A stretch of DNA of 64,000 nt from Herbiconiux sp. A18JL235 (GCF_040939305.1 NZ_CP162511.1:2356001-2420000); one strand, 5' to 3'. Shown: positions 27,224 to 37,202, counted from the stretch's first letter. Numbers and translations: made by a program. The notes: generated by a model from the letters alone, not told the origin.

Positions 27224-29707
27224 CTACCGCCCGGCTCGGCGGTCGGCGCGGCCCTTCCGGGCGCTGCCCCCGAGCTTCGCGAGACGGTTCACCAGGCGCA
27301 GCAGGCGGCGGGCGCCCCGTCGGCCGATGAGGGTGTCGCTGACGGTGGGCAGCATCCTGAAGTTCAGCTGCGCCACGACGTCGCCCGCCGCCTCGTCGAC
27401 CGCACGGCCGGCGGGCGCACCCAGGGTCTTGAGCGCCTGCCGGTGCATGACGCGGAACAGGATGCGCGCCGCCGTCACCCCCTGCATGTCGCGGATGGCG
27501 GTGTCGAGCGTGAAACCGCCGGGCAGGTCGGGGAGGTTCGGGGGCAGGCTCCGGCCGAGGAGGGCCTCGAAGGCGGGGGCGGGGAAGCCGGTCGTGCGGG
27601 AGGGCGAGCGGTAGGGGTCGGCGACGGCGCTGTCGGCGACGGTCTCGGCGAGCGAGACGGCCGCCTCGCCGTCGCCCGCCAGCTCGATCCGCCCGCGCCA
27701 GAGGATGTCGCGCGACGACCTCCCGAGCCGCAGCTCGAAGGCGCCGGGCTCGAGCACCCAGCCGCCCCCCGCCGGCTTCCAGTACGCGAACGACCGCCGA
27801 TCGAGCGTGATGGAGAGCTCGGCGCTCTCCCCCGGCTCGAGCTCGGCCCTCGCGAAGCCGCGCAGCTCGTGCTCGGGGCGGAACAGGCCCGACTCCTCGT
27901 CGTGCACGTACAACTGCACGACCTCGACACCGCGCCGGTCGCCGGTGTTCGTGACGGTGACCCGCACCTCGACCTCGGGATGCGCGGGGTCGGCGCCACC
28001 GACGACGTCACGCCCGGCTCCGATCACCTCGACGTCCGACCAGGCGAAGCTCGTGTAGGAGAGCCCGTGCCCGAAGCAGTACGCGACGTCTTCGCCCGCC
28101 GAGTCGAAGTAGCGGTAGCCGACGTAGAGGCTCTCGCGGTACTCCAGCGTCGCCGGGCCGTCGTGGAGGCGGGAGACCGGGTGGTCGTCGTAGTGCTCGG
28201 GGAAGGTCTCGGCGAGTCGCCCGGCGGGCTCCGCACGCCCGAGCAGCACGTCGGCGAGCGCCCTTCCGCCGGCCTGCCCACCCAGGTAGCCCTCGACGAT
28301 GGCGGGTGCGTCGTGCCGCCAGGGCAACTGCACTGGGGAGCCGTTCTGCAGCACGACGACCGTGCGAGGGTTCACGGTGAGCACCGCCCGCACGAGCCGG
28401 TCGTGGGCACCGGGCAGGCGCAGGTGGCTGCGATCGACCCCCTCGGTCTCGTAGGTCTCCGGAAGACCGACGACGACGATCGCCGCGTCGGCCGCCAGGG
28501 CCATCCGCTGCGCCTCGGCGATCTGCGCATCCGTCGCCGAGTCGTGGTCGCCGTCGTAACCCGGGGCGTAGTCGACGTGGAGGCCCTGCTCCTGGCGCAG
28601 GGCGGTGAGCAGCGTCTCGACCCGCGTGGGCACCACGTGCGAACTCCCGGCGCCCTGGAAGCGCGGCTCCGCCGCCATCCTGCCGATCACGGCGACGCGC
28701 CCGGTGTCGGGTAGGGGCAGCAGCTCGCCGTCGTTCTTCAGCAGCACCGTGCCCGCTGCCGAGGCGCGGCGCGCGAGCTCGTGGTGGGCGGCCAGGTCGA
28801 GCGGCCGCCGGGAGCGGAACCCGAAGCGGCGGCCGGGTCGACCGTATCGAGCGGCGAGGGCCAGGATGCGCGCGGCGGCCCGGTCGAGGTCGTCGCGCGG
28901 GAGGGTTCCGGCGGCGAGGGCGCCGAGCACGTAGCGGTCGTCGCTGCGCCCGAGACCGGGCATGGTGAGGTCGCAACCGGCGGGGATGGAGATCGTGCGG
29001 TCCCAGCTGGCACCCCAGTCGGAGACCACGACCCCGTCGAAGCCCCACTCGGTGCGCAGCACGTCGTGCAGCAGCCAGCGGTTCTCGGTGCAGTGCTCCC
29101 CGTTGAGCTTGTTGTAGGCGGCCATCACGGTGGCGGGTCGCTCGGTCGTGACGATGTGCTCGAACGCCGGGAGGTAGAGCTCGCGCAGCGCACGCTCGTC
29201 GACGACCGCGTCGACCCCGTAGCGGCGCGACTCGGTGTTGTTCGCGGCGAAGTGCTTCACCGAGGCTCCCACTCCGGTCGACTGCACGCCGGCCACCCAG
29301 GCGGCGCCGAGTCGCCCCGACAGCAGCGGGTCTTCGGAGAAGTACTCGAAGTTGCGGCCGCCGACCGGGGTGCGCTTGATGTTCACGCCGGGGCCGAGCA
29401 GCACCCCGAGCCCTTGGCCTGTCGCCTCCTGGCCGAGCGCCTCCCCCACGTCGCGGAGCAGCGCGGGGTTCCAGCTCGCGCCGAGCGCAGCGGCTGTCGG
29501 GAAGCAGGTCGCCGGGTGCGAGTCGAACATCGACAGCCCCGCTCCGTCGTGCGGCCTCCGCACCCCGTGCGGCCCGTCGCCCAACCGTACGGAACGCACG
29601 CCGACGCGCGGCACGGCATCGGTCTTCCACGCGCCCTCGCCCGCGGTGAGTCCCACCTTCTCGGCGTCGGTGAGGAGCTCCACCTGGTCTGCACTCGTCT
29701 CGGTCAT
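27224..29707 (-). CDS. Beta-glucosidase, glycoside hydrolase family 3
   Basis: 827 residues. GH3 N-domain landmarks are GLGVLLGPGVNIKRTPVGG and VKHFAANNTESRR. The nucleophile region is GVVVSDWGASWD (Asp of SDW). A GH3 C-domain and a fibronectin-III-like domain follow (VTVTNTGDRRGVEVVQLYV). The last 90 residues form a helical extension seen in other actinobacterial GH3 enzymes. There is no signal peptide, so it is cytoplasmic and would cleave imported oligosaccharides. It faces the sugar locus convergently; no LacI-type operator was found at its start. Confidence 0.92.
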   Translation of the reverse strand: MTETSADQVELLTDAEKVGLTAGEGAWKTDAVPRVGVRSVRLGDGPHGVRRPHDGAGLSMFDSHPATCFPTAAALGASWNPALLRDVGEALGQEATGQGLGVLLGPGVNIKRTPVGGRNFEYFSEDPLLSGRLGAAWVAGVQSTGVGASVKHFAANNTESRRYGVDAVVDERALRELYLPAFEHIVTTERPATVMAAYNKLNGEHCTENRWLLHDVLRTEWGFDGVVVSDWGASWDRTISIPAGCDLTMPGLGRSDDRYVLGALAAGTLPRDDLDRAAARILALAARYGRPGRRFGFRSRRPLDLAAHHELARRASAAGTVLLKNDGELLPLPDTGRVAVIGRMAAEPRFQGAGSSHVVPTRVETLLTALRQEQGLHVDYAPGYDGDHDSATDAQIAEAQRMALAADAAIVVVGLPETYETEGVDRSHLRLPGAHDRLVRAVLTVNPRTVVVLQNGSPVQLPWRHDAPAIVEGYLGGQAGGRALADVLLGRAEPAGRLAETFPEHYDDHPVSRLHDGPATLEYRESLYVGYRYFDSAGEDVAYCFGHGLSYTSFAWSDVEVIGAGRDVVGGADPAHPEVEVRVTVTNTGDRRGVEVVQLYVHDEESGLFRPEHELRGFARAELEPGESAELSITLDRRSFAYWKPAGGGWVLEPGAFELRLGRSSRDILWRGRIELAGDGEAAVSLAETVADSAVADPYRSPSRTTGFPAPAFEALLGRSLPPNLPDLPGGFTLDTAIRDMQGVTAARILFRVMHRQALKTLGAPAGRAVDEAAGDVVAQLNFRMLPTVSDTLIGRRGARRLLRLVNRLAKLGGSARKGRADRRAGR

Positions 29708-29828
29708 CGCGCTCCATGCTAGAACCGTCCGCGCCTGACGGCTGTCGTGCAGCGCCCTCCGTCTGCCACACTGGGCCTACCGCATCCGGCGGAGACCCGC
29801 GAACACCGAGCCGAAAGACGACGACGCC

Positions 29829-30695
29829 GTGACCGACCTCGCCTCCCTCCCCACCGTCTCGATCGTGATCCCCGCCTACAACGAGGAGTCGGGCATCCGG
29901 CGCTGCCTCGTCGCGTGCATCGAGCAGACAGTTCCTGCTGAGGAGATCATCGTCGTCGACAACCGCTCCACCGACGGCACGCGTGCGGCGGTCGAGGCGA
30001 TGGCGGCGGCGTTCCCCGACGCGAACATCCGGGTGGTGGTCCAGGATGCGGAGCAGGGCATCACCCCCACCCGCAACGCCGGTTTCGACGCGGCGACCAC
30101 CGACGTGATCGGCCGCATCGATGCCGACTCCGCGCTCGCCCCCGACTGGGTCGAGCAGGTCAAGCGGGCCTTCGCCACCCGCGAGTTCGTAGCCGCCAGT
30201 GGACCGGTCGAGTACTACGACATGCCCATGCGGCGGTTCGGCCACAAGGCCGACGACAGCTTCCGCAAGCTGCAGGTGCGGCTCGCCGGTGACTACGTCT
30301 TCTTGTTCGGCACGAACATGGCGATCACCAAGGAGGCCTGGCTGGCCGTGCGCGGCGACGTCTGCGCCGATCGCGAAGACCTCATGCACGAAGACATCGA
30401 CCTCGCCGTGCACCTCGCTCTCAAGGGCTTCAAGATCGGCTACGTCTCGGCCATGGTGGCAGGCATGTCGGCCCGGCGCCTCGACTCGGCCCCGAAGGAC
30501 TACTTCTACTACGTCGAGCGGTTCAAGCGCACCTACGAGGCGCACGGCATCCGCGACCTGCGACTCCTGGCACCGATGGCTGTCTTCCTCGGCATCTACC
30601 CAGCCCTGCACGCCGGTCGGCGCCTCACCGAGCACCGCGTCGCCCAGCGCTGGGGGGGAGTGCCCAAGGCCGTCGAGGTCGCCGAGGCCGACTAG
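29829..30695 (+). CDS. Family 2 glycosyltransferase
   Basis: 288 residues from a GTG. The GT-A fold has VSIVIPAYNEESGIRRCL at residues 10-27, VDNRSTDGTR for donor binding, and IGRIDADSALAPDW with the DxD metal motif. The C-terminal part has a hydrophobic segment (LLAPMAVFLGIYPAL), so it may associate with the membrane. It is divergent from the GH3 gene. Such enzymes add sugars to lipids or glycans; the acceptor is unknown. Confidence 0.88.
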   Translation: MTDLASLPTVSIVIPAYNEESGIRRCLVACIEQTVPAEEIIVVDNRSTDGTRAAVEAMAAAFPDANIRVVVQDAEQGITPTRNAGFDAATTDVIGRIDADSALAPDWVEQVKRAFATREFVAASGPVEYYDMPMRRFGHKADDSFRKLQVRLAGDYVFLFGTNMAITKEAWLAVRGDVCADREDLMHEDIDLAVHLALKGFKIGYVSAMVAGMSARRLDSAPKDYFYYVERFKRTYEAHGIRDLRLLAPMAVFLGIYPALHAGRRLTEHRVAQRWGGVPKAVEVAEAD

Positions 30696-31077
30696 CAGCG
30701 CCGCCCGGCGCGCCGCGGGGGTGGGGCATCACACGATGGGACACGAGGGTGACCGCCCGATGGAGCTCGTCGATCGCAGCCGCCGCCCGCACGAGTGACC
30801 TCACGACGGGCGAGGCCGTCACCCTGCGCCCGATCCTCTCGAGCGACGACCGCGCTGCCGTCACTCGTTCCCTCTCGGTCGCAGCGACCGATCCGGGCAT
30901 CGCCCCCGCGGCCGTCTCCCTCACCTGGCCGCCCAACCCCTGACCGATTCGGCACCTCAGAGGCGGGGGCACCGACTCGACCTCTGGCGTGACAGCAGGC
31001 CGGGCCCGCGCACGCCGTCTGGAAACGCTTCGCTAGGCTGACCCGCACGACACACGAGCTGGCAGGGGGCACGCGCG
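30696..31077. other. Gene-poor stretch of 382 bases
   Basis: No convincing gene. A plus-strand frame of 64 codons (GTG 30749 to 30943) has coding-like third positions but no recognisable product and no clear ribosome site, and a minus-strand frame overlaps it. A TAGGCT box at 31034-31039 is the likely -10 of the next gene. An eroded gene remnant is possible. Confidence 0.4.
31034..31039 (+). promoter_or_regulatory. -10 box TAGGCT
   Basis: TAGGCT, 38 bases before the ATG at 31078. It gives a short leader that contains the ribosome site CAGGGGG. Confidence 0.35.
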
Positions 31078-32016
31078 ATGACGCGAGAGACGATCGGGGA
31101 ACAGCTGAGGGCACGCTTGCGCCGGCCGGGGTGGTACGTCGCGTACGGCATCACGCTGCTGGGGTCGATCGTCTGGGCCGTCGTGCTGTGGATCTTCGAG
31201 GGCTTCTCCTCTGGCCACATGGCCGGGCTTCCCTTCTCGGGTGTCGTGTTCGCTGTGCTCGCGGCCGGATGCGTGGCGCTTCCCGCCCTGGCCGGCGGCC
31301 GGGCACCGGGGTCGGTCATCGGCGGGTGGCTGGCCTCCTGGCTGCTGTCGCTCGGACTCGTCGTGGTGGCGCTTCCGGTACTTCTCGTCGCTGCGGTGGC
31401 CGGGGGCGTCTCGCCCGGCACCTTCTTCGTCTCGCTGCTCCTCACGGCTGTCGAGCTCGGGGTGCTCGCCGCCGTCGTCACGGCTCTCGCCGTGCTCGTG
31501 ACGGGCCGGGTCGCATCCGTTCTGCTCGGCTACCTCGCCGTGGCGCTGCTCACGGTCGGCACCTCGCTCGCTGCTCCGCTCACCGGATCGGTCGAAGACC
31601 TGACGGTGACCACGACCCTCGTCACCTCGGAATACGACGAGGAGACCGAGACGCTCGTGTGCCTGCCGCCCGAGGTCACCACGGCTGTCACCCCGACCCG
31701 GCTGCCCAACTGGGTGGCGCTGGGTCTCAACCCCTTCGTCGTGGTGGCGGATGCGTCGGCGGTCGACCGCTACGCCTACGGCCAGCCGCGTGACTGGTTC
31801 GGCACGATCGCGAAAGACCTCCGGCAGGCGCAGAACCCCCTTCCCCAGGCCGTGCTCGACGACGAGTGCGGTGAGAACGCCGTGGCACCGCTGCCGGAAC
31901 GGCCCGTCGAGGAGTGGGGCGCTCCTGCCTGGTACCTGGGCCTCGGCGTGCACCTCCTGCTCGCGGCGGTGGCGCTGGCCTCGGCGGCAGTGGTTCAGCG
32001 CCGACGCGCCGCGTAG
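31078..32016 (+). CDS. Unknown multi-span membrane protein
   Basis: 312 residues with about six membrane segments: four between residues 20 and 165, none in the hydrophilic stretch 170-285, and one at the C-terminus (YLGLGVHLLLAAVALASAAV). The 115-residue loop contains two cysteines (LVCLPPEV and DDECGEN) that could form a disulfide outside the cell. No family is recognised. It is convergent with rluD, ten bases apart. Confidence 0.65.
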   Translation: MTRETIGEQLRARLRRPGWYVAYGITLLGSIVWAVVLWIFEGFSSGHMAGLPFSGVVFAVLAAGCVALPALAGGRAPGSVIGGWLASWLLSLGLVVVALPVLLVAAVAGGVSPGTFFVSLLLTAVELGVLAAVVTALAVLVTGRVASVLLGYLAVALLTVGTSLAAPLTGSVEDLTVTTTLVTSEYDEETETLVCLPPEVTTAVTPTRLPNWVALGLNPFVVVADASAVDRYAYGQPRDWFGTIAKDLRQAQNPLPQAVLDDECGENAVAPLPERPVEEWGAPAWYLGLGVHLLLAAVALASAAVVQRRRAA

Positions 32017-32026
32017 CCGAGACCAG

Positions 32027-32947
32027 CTAGTCGGCGCGCACCACGTCGAGCGCGTGCTGCAGGTCGGCCGGGTAGCGACTGTCGAACTGCACGTACTCCC
32101 GCGTCTCGGGGTGCACGAAGCCGAGCCGCATGGCGTGCAGCCACTGCCGCTCGAGCCCGAGCCGCGCCGACAGCGTCGGGTCGGCTCCGTACATGGTGTC
32201 TCCGCAGCACGGATGACGCTGCGCAGCCATGTGCACGCGGATCTGGTGCGTGCGCCCGGTCTCGAGGTGGATCTCGAGCAGCGTCGCAGCCCGGAACGCC
32301 TCGAGGGTCTCGTAGTGGGTGACCGACGGCTTGCCGTCGGAGGTGACGGCGAACTTCCAGTCCGACCGGGGATGCCGGCCGATCGGGGCGTCGATGGTTC
32401 CCGAGAACGGGTCGGGGTGGCCCTGCACGAGGGCGTGGTAGATCTTGTCGACCTCACGATCGTGGAAGAGGCGCTTGAGCCAGGTGTACGCGGCCTCGGT
32501 CTTCGCCACGACCATGAGCCCGCTCGTGCCGGCATCGAGGCGGTGCACGATGCCCGCGCGCTCAGCGGCACCGCTGGTGGCGATGCGGTACCCGGCGCCG
32601 GCGAGTGCGCCGAGCACGGTCGGGCCCTCCCAGCCGACGGACGGATGCGCGGCGACGCCGACGGGCTTGTCGACGACGATGATGCTGCCGTCGTCGTAGA
32701 CCACCGTGAGCTCGGGTACGACCACCGGCACGATCTGCGGTTCCGACTTCGGGGTCCACTCCACCGAGAGCCAGCCGTCGCGACGCAGCTTGTCGGACTT
32801 GCCGACGGTACGCCCATCGAGACTCACTCCCCCGGCGTCGACCACCTCGGCAGCGAAGGTGCGCGAGAAACCGAGCAGCTTGGCGATGCCGGCGTCGACC
32901 CGGGTGCCGTCGAGACCGTCCGGAACGGGAAGGGTGCGCGACTCCAC
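32027..32947 (-). CDS. rluD: RluA-family 23S rRNA pseudouridine synthase
   Basis: 306 residues. An N-terminal S4-like RNA-binding segment ([20 protein letters not shown]) is followed by the catalytic domain with the [16 protein letters not shown] motif, whose Asp is catalytic. RluD-type enzymes isomerise uridines of helix 69 in 23S rRNA. It follows lspA by three bases, the conserved lspA-rluD order, and ends the dcw transcript. The exact target among RluA/C/D types is by context. Confidence 0.9.
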   Translation of the reverse strand: MESRTLPVPDGLDGTRVDAGIAKLLGFSRTFAAEVVDAGGVSLDGRTVGKSDKLRRDGWLSVEWTPKSEPQIVPVVVPELTVVYDDGSIIVVDKPVGVAAHPSVGWEGPTVLGALAGAGYRIATSGAAERAGIVHRLDAGTSGLMVVAKTEAAYTWLKRLFHDREVDKIYHALVQGHPDPFSGTIDAPIGRHPRSDWKFAVTSDGKPSVTHYETLEAFRAATLLEIHLETGRTHQIRVHMAAQRHPCCGDTMYGADPTLSARLGLERQWLHAMRLGFVHPETREYVQFDSRYPADLQHALDVVRAD

Positions 32948-32950
32948 AGC

Positions 32951-33520
32951 TCAGCCCCGCCCGGCTGGATCGCTGTCGGCTTCGGCCGGCTCCTCGAGCT
33001 CGGGCTTCGACTGCGATGTCTTCCCGTCGAGGCCGATGCCCCTGATGGTGAGGACGAGGAACAGCACCATCGCCGCCGTGATCGACACGTCGGCGAGGTT
33101 GAAGATGGCGGGCAGCACGGGGATGGTGATGAAGTCGACGACGTGGCCGACGCCGAAGCCCGGCTCCTTGAACAGCCGATCGATGAGGTTGCCGATGGTG
33201 CCACCGAGCAGCAGTCCGAACACCCAGGCCCAGGCGAACGAGCGGATGCGCCTCGAGAACCAGATGATGAAGACGGTGACCGCGGTGGCGAGGATCGAGA
33301 AGATCCACGTGTAGGCGTTGCCGATCGAGAAGGCGGCGCCCGGGTTGAACACCAAGTGAAAACGGATGAGGTCGCCCACGACAGGGACGACCTCACCCGC
33401 TTGGAGGTTGGTGACGACCAGAAGCTTCGCGATCTGATCGATGGCGATCGACGCTACGGCGACGACGACCAGGACGATCAGAACACGGGGCTGTGCCTTC
33501 GCGACTCCGCTATCCGCCAA
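32951..33520 (-). CDS. lspA: Lipoprotein signal peptidase (signal peptidase II)
   Basis: 189 residues, four membrane spans. The aspartic-protease motifs are GGTIGNLIDRLF and FNLADVSITAA, each with its catalytic Asp. It cleaves the signal peptide of diacylated prolipoproteins at the lipobox Cys. The start overlaps the end of divIVA by 11 bases. A polar C-terminal tail (about 35 residues, SKPELEEPAEADS) is longer than in many homologues. Confidence 0.95.
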   Translation of the reverse strand: MADSGVAKAQPRVLIVLVVVAVASIAIDQIAKLLVVTNLQAGEVVPVVGDLIRFHLVFNPGAAFSIGNAYTWIFSILATAVTVFIIWFSRRIRSFAWAWVFGLLLGGTIGNLIDRLFKEPGFGVGHVVDFITIPVLPAIFNLADVSITAAMVLFLVLTIRGIGLDGKTSQSKPELEEPAEADSDPAGRG

Positions 33521-34157
33521 AACCGCTGAAGCCGGACGAGGCGGGGGCCTTGTCGGCGTCGACGCTGGAGGAGGTCAGGTCTTTGAGCTGGTCTTCGATG
33601 TAGCTCTTGAGGCCGGCGCGGTAGTCCTTCTCGAAGGTGCGCAGCTCGTCGATGCGGTGCTCGATGCCGGCCTTCTCCTGGTTGAGACGCGCGAGCTCGT
33701 TGCGGCCCTTGGTCTCGGCCTCGGCGACGATGCGCGCTGCGGTGGCGTGACCCTCGGCGATGAGCGCGTCGCGTTTGTCGGCACCCTCCTTCACGTGCTC
33801 GTCGTGAAGACGACGGGCAAGCTGCAGGAGGTTGGTGGTCGACGCTGCGTCGTCGTCGGCGTCAGTGGCGGGAGCCGGGGCTGCGGCAACGGGAGCAGGA
33901 GCCGGGGTCTCGACGACGACGGGGGCCTCGACGACCTCTTCGACGACCGGAGCAGGCGCGGGGGCTGCAGCTGCAGGAGCGGAGGCCGGAGCACCGGACG
34001 CGAGCTGAGCCTTCAGCTCCTCGTTCTCCTGGGTGAGGCGACGCAGCTCCACCACGACCTCGTCGAGGAAGTCGTCGACCTCGTCCTGGTCGTATCCCTC
34101 ACGGAACTTCGTCTGAGAAAATCTCTTGTTAACAACATCTTCCGGAGTTAACGCCAT
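33510..34157 (-). CDS. wag31: DivIVA/Wag31 polar-growth coiled-coil protein
   Basis: 215 residues. The N-terminal DivIVA lipid-binding motif is MALTPEDVVNKRFSQTKF. Two coiled-coil parts (residues 25-50 and about 115-200) are separated by an Ala-Pro-Val-rich linker of about 55 residues. In Actinobacteria this protein marks the poles, recruits the elongation machinery and is a Ser/Thr kinase target; a PASTA kinase gene is present at 54.2 kb. It has its own leader region of 126 bases with inverted repeats. Confidence 0.95.
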   Translation of the reverse strand: MALTPEDVVNKRFSQTKFREGYDQDEVDDFLDEVVVELRRLTQENEELKAQLASGAPASAPAAAAPAPAPVVEEVVEAPVVVETPAPAPVAAAPAPATDADDDAASTTNLLQLARRLHDEHVKEGADKRDALIAEGHATAARIVAEAETKGRNELARLNQEKAGIEHRIDELRTFEKDYRAGLKSYIEDQLKDLTSSSVDADKAPASSGFSGFGG

Positions 34158-34196
34158 GGTTTTCCACCCTTAGTACTTCGACAACAGTGATAACGC

Positions 34197-34214
34197 GTTG
34201 CTAACCGTAGCAAC
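34197..34214. promoter_or_regulatory. Inverted repeat upstream of divIVA
   Basis: GTTGCTA-ACCG-TAGCAAC, perfect seven-base arms, 40 bases upstream of the divIVA start. It could be an operator or a hairpin in the leader RNA. Confidence 0.4.
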
Positions 34215-34217
34215 ATT

Positions 34218-34254
34218 CCCGGCGAACGTCCCGTGTACGGGGCAACCCGCCGGG
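34218..34254. terminator. Nested hairpin between yggT and divIVA
   Basis: Outer arms CCCGGCG and CGCCGGG, inner arms CCCG and CGGG. A T-rich stretch follows only on the plus strand, so it may attenuate or separate transcripts on the minus strand rather than act as a classical terminator. Confidence 0.3.
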
Positions 34255-34283
34255 TTCCGTTCTTTTCAGGATACATGCGCAGG

Positions 34284-34589
34284 CTACGCCGAGCGCACGA
34301 AACCTGCCACGGAGAGAGCGATGATGACCAGGAGCATGACGATGCTCCACCCGAAGTCGAGCGCGATGGGCCCGACCCGGAGCGGAGGGATGATGCGCCT
34401 GAAGAACTTGATCGGCGGATCGGTCACCGTATAGGTGACCTCGGCCAGCACGAGCAGCGCACCGGCCGGCCTCCAGTCACGCCGGACTGTGCGCACGAGG
34501 TCGAGGATGAACCGACCCCACATCAGGAAGAAGTACAGCAGCAGCGCGAAATAGACGACGGTCGCGACGATGGCGACGAGGGAACCCAC
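34284..34589 (-). CDS. yggT: YggT-family membrane protein
   Basis: 101 residues with two hydrophobic segments (residues 3-25 and 70-98) and the middle motif IRRDW-like VRTVRRDWRP, then DPPIKFFRRIIPPLR, which is typical of YggT. The family is linked to division and osmotic functions by gene neighbourhood. It lies eight bases after sepF. Confidence 0.88.
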   Translation of the reverse strand: MGSLVAIVATVVYFALLLYFFLMWGRFILDLVRTVRRDWRPAGALLVLAEVTYTVTDPPIKFFRRIIPPLRVGPIALDFGWSIVMLLVIIALSVAGFVRSA

Positions 34590-34596
34590 TCAGCAA

Positions 34597-35106
34597 TTAT
34601 GACTGAACGAAGAAGGAGGACTCTGCACGAGCCTCTCCACCTGCATCGCCCGAAACGGCGACGTGAGCCGGGCTGAGCAGGAAGACCTTGCTGGTGACGC
34701 GCTCGATCTTGCCGTAGAGCCCCTGGGAGAGACCGCCGGCGAAGTCGATGAGGCGACGTGCGTCGGCATCCGTCATCTGGGAGAGGTTGATGATGACGGG
34801 GATGCCCTCGCGGAAGTTCTCGGCGATGACCTGGGCGTCTTTGTACTGCTTCGGGTGAACCGTGAGGATCTCGTTCATTTCGGCGGGCGCCACATTCTTC
34901 GGGGTGTGCACGGACTTGCGGAGCGGGGTGACCGTTGCGCGGCCCTGGCCGCCAGACGGCTGCGCGGGCGCGGCGTTCTGCTGCGGGTGGGGCACGGGCG
35001 CGACGGGCGCGGTCTGAGCCGGCGCAGTCTGGGCGGGCGTCTCGTACTCGAGCTCCTCGTCGGCGAGCCCGAGGTACACCATGGTCTTACGAAGCGGGTT
35101 GGCCAT
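34597..35106 (-). CDS. sepF: Cell division protein SepF
   Basis: 169 residues. The N-terminal membrane-targeting part is [20 protein letters not shown], followed by a flexible Ala-Pro-Gln linker to about residue 70. The globular SepF domain covers about 80-160 ([35 protein letters not shown]). SepF links FtsZ filaments to the membrane. With no ftsA in the cluster, it is the expected Z-ring anchor here. It ends eight bases before yggT. Confidence 0.95.
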   Translation of the reverse strand: MANPLRKTMVYLGLADEELEYETPAQTAPAQTAPVAPVPHPQQNAAPAQPSGGQGRATVTPLRKSVHTPKNVAPAEMNEILTVHPKQYKDAQVIAENFREGIPVIINLSQMTDADARRLIDFAGGLSQGLYGKIERVTSKVFLLSPAHVAVSGDAGGEARAESSFFVQS

Positions 35107-35147
35107 CAGAACCTCCGGTTGCGGTTGCTTTCTTCCTACCCCCGAGA

Positions 35148-35837
35148 TTAATCGCGGGGTGGTCGATTTCCGGTGATTGCCGTGCCGATCCGCAGGTGTG
35201 TCGCGCCTTCGGCGATCGCCTCGCGGAAGTCGTGGGACATGCCCGCCGAGATCGCCGTCGCCGACGGATGCACTCCCCGCACGGCGTCGCTCACCCCGCG
35301 CAGCCGGGCGAAGGCGGCCCGTGGCTCCTCGTCGAGCGGAGCGACGGCCATCACGCCCAGGAGCTCGAGCCCGGGAGCGGCGGTGATGAGTTCGGCGAGG
35401 CGCACCGCGTCGTCCGGCCGCGCTCCGCCGCGGGCGGGGTCGTCGGTGAGGTTGATCTGCAGGAAGCAGTCGAGCGCGCCCTGCCCCTCCGCCGGCTGCG
35501 CCAAGGCGGCGACGACGGCGTCGCGATCGACCGAGTGCACCGCCGAGGCGTACTCCCGCACCTGGCGCGCCTTCTTCGACTGCAGCTGGCCGACGAAGTG
35601 CCAGCGCAGGCCCTCGAGGCCTGCGAGCTCGGCCGCCTTCTCCCGCGCCTCCTGGTGGCGGTTCTCGCCGACGTCGCGGAGCCCCAGCTCGTAGAGCTCC
35701 CGCACGAGGGCGGCGGGGTGGAACTTGGTGACGGCGATGAGGGTCAGCTCGTCGCGGGCGCGACCGACCGAGCGGGCGGCATCCGTGAGTTCGGACTCCA
35801 CCCGCTCGACACGCTCGGCGAGAGAGGGTTCGGTCAC
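35148..35837 (-). CDS. yggS: YggS/PROSC-family PLP-binding protein
   Basis: 229 residues. PLP lysine is in [15 protein letters not shown] (about Lys36). Further landmarks are [26 protein letters not shown] and the phosphate site [14 protein letters not shown]. The family controls PLP homeostasis. Its start overlaps the ftsZ stop by four bases, the usual actinobacterial ftsZ-yggS-sepF order. Confidence 0.93.
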   Translation of the reverse strand: MTEPSLAERVERVESELTDAARSVGRARDELTLIAVTKFHPAALVRELYELGLRDVGENRHQEAREKAAELAGLEGLRWHFVGQLQSKKARQVREYASAVHSVDRDAVVAALAQPAEGQGALDCFLQINLTDDPARGGARPDDAVRLAELITAAPGLELLGVMAVAPLDEEPRAAFARLRGVSDAVRGVHPSATAISAGMSHDFREAIAEGATHLRIGTAITGNRPPRD

Positions 35838-37048
35838 TTCAGGAAGTCGGGGACGTCCAGGTCGGAGTCGTCGTCTTCGGAGGCAGGGTCGAGAGCGACG
35901 GCGCCGGTGAGGCCGAGATCGGCGGCGGGGGTCGACCAGCTCTGGGCCGGAGCCTGCTTCTCGTCGACCGACTCGGCCGCGCCCTTGTGGTCGCGGCGGG
36001 GCGAGGCCTGCGAGCCGCGCCCGAACGGGTCGACCTCCTCGGCCGAGCCCACGAAGCTGCCGCGCCTGGACTCCACAGCGGGCGGGGCCACCGGGTTGGG
36101 TTCGCCCCCGTCGAAGCCTGCGGCGATGACGGTGACCCGCACCTCGTCGCCGAGCGTGTCGTCGATGACGGCACCGAAGATGATGTTGGCCTCGGGGTGC
36201 ACGGCGTCTTGCACGAGTTTGGCCGCGTCGTTGATCTCGAAGATGCCGAGGTTCGAACCGCCCTGGATCGACAGCAGCACGCCGTGGGCACCGTCGATCG
36301 ACGCCTCGAGCAGCGGGCTCGCGACCGCGAGCTCGGCTGCCTTGATCGCGCGGTCGGCGCCGCGGCTCGAGCCGATGCCCATGAGCGCGGATCCCGCACC
36401 CTGCATGACCGACTTGACGTCGGCGAAGTCGAGGTTGATGAGGCCGGGGGTGGTGATGAGGTCGGTGATGCCCTGCACACCGGCGAGCAGCACCTGGTCG
36501 GCAGTGGAGAAGGCCTCGAGCATCGAGATGCCGCGGTCGCTGATCTCGAGCAGGCGGTCGTTCGGCACCACGATGAGGGTGTCGACCTCGTTCTTCAGGG
36601 TGGCGACGCCGTCTTCGGCTTGCGCGGCGCGGCGCTTGCCCTCGAACCCGAACGGCTTCGTGACCACACCGATGGTGAGCGCGCCGATCGATTTCGCGAT
36701 GCGGGCCACCACGGGGGCGCCGCCGGTACCGGTACCGCCGCCCTCACCCGCGGTGACGAAGACCATGTCGGCACCCGCGAGGGCCTCTTCGATCTCCTCG
36801 GCGTGGTCTTCGGCTGCACGACGGCCGACCTCGGGGTCGGCGCCGGCGCCGAGCCCGCGGGTGATCTCGCGGCCCACGTCGAGCTTCACGTCGGCGTCGC
36901 TCATGAGCAGCGCCTGGGCGTCGGTGTTGATGGCGATGAACTCGACACCGCGGAGGCCGAGCTCGATCATGCGGTTGACGGCGTTCACGCCGCCACCGCC
37001 GATGCCGACGACCTTGATCACGGCGAGGTAGTTCTGGTTTGAAGTCAC
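35834..37048 (-). CDS. ftsZ: Cell division GTPase FtsZ
   Basis: 404 residues. The tubulin/FtsZ signature is [15 protein letters not shown] (about residues 107-121). [13 protein letters not shown] is the nucleotide loop, and the T7 loop appears as [11 protein letters not shown]. An acidic disordered linker leads to a C-terminal peptide ending DLDVPDFLK, the conserved tail for SepF binding. The GTG at 37048 follows GGAGG. It has its own A+T-rich leader after ftsQ, so it is probably also transcribed separately. Confidence 0.98.
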   Translation of the reverse strand: MTSNQNYLAVIKVVGIGGGGVNAVNRMIELGLRGVEFIAINTDAQALLMSDADVKLDVGREITRGLGAGADPEVGRRAAEDHAEEIEEALAGADMVFVTAGEGGGTGTGGAPVVARIAKSIGALTIGVVTKPFGFEGKRRAAQAEDGVATLKNEVDTLIVVPNDRLLEISDRGISMLEAFSTADQVLLAGVQGITDLITTPGLINLDFADVKSVMQGAGSALMGIGSSRGADRAIKAAELAVASPLLEASIDGAHGVLLSIQGGSNLGIFEINDAAKLVQDAVHPEANIIFGAVIDDTLGDEVRVTVIAAGFDGGEPNPVAPPAVESRRGSFVGSAEEVDPFGRGSQASPRRDHKGAAESVDEKQAPAQSWSTPAADLGLTGAVALDPASEDDDSDLDVPDFLK

Positions 37049-37202
37049 GTCCGGCCTCCGCTGGAACCTTAAAGTTCAAGGTGAAAGTTAAAGTTATTCC
37101 GAGTATGTATTTCCTACGACGACGTTAGGCGAAAGCGCCCCGGCGGCGATCGCGGCGCGCCGCGTGTCGCTCAGCTGATGGCAGGCTCGACTGGTCGCCG
37201 TG
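37049..37202 (-). promoter_or_regulatory. ftsQ-ftsZ leader with three AAAGTT (AACTTT) repeats
   Basis: A 154-base gap within an otherwise tightly packed cluster. The part next to ftsZ is A+T-rich and has AAAGTT at 37071, 37084 and 37090 on the plus strand (AACTTT as transcribed). An ftsZ promoter is likely here, but no -35/-10 pair could be fixed. Confidence 0.4.

Noticed and set aside
30749..30943. 64-codon plus-strand frame in the gene-poor stretch
   Set aside because: No ribosome site, no recognisable product and an equally open frame on the other strand; kept only as a note.
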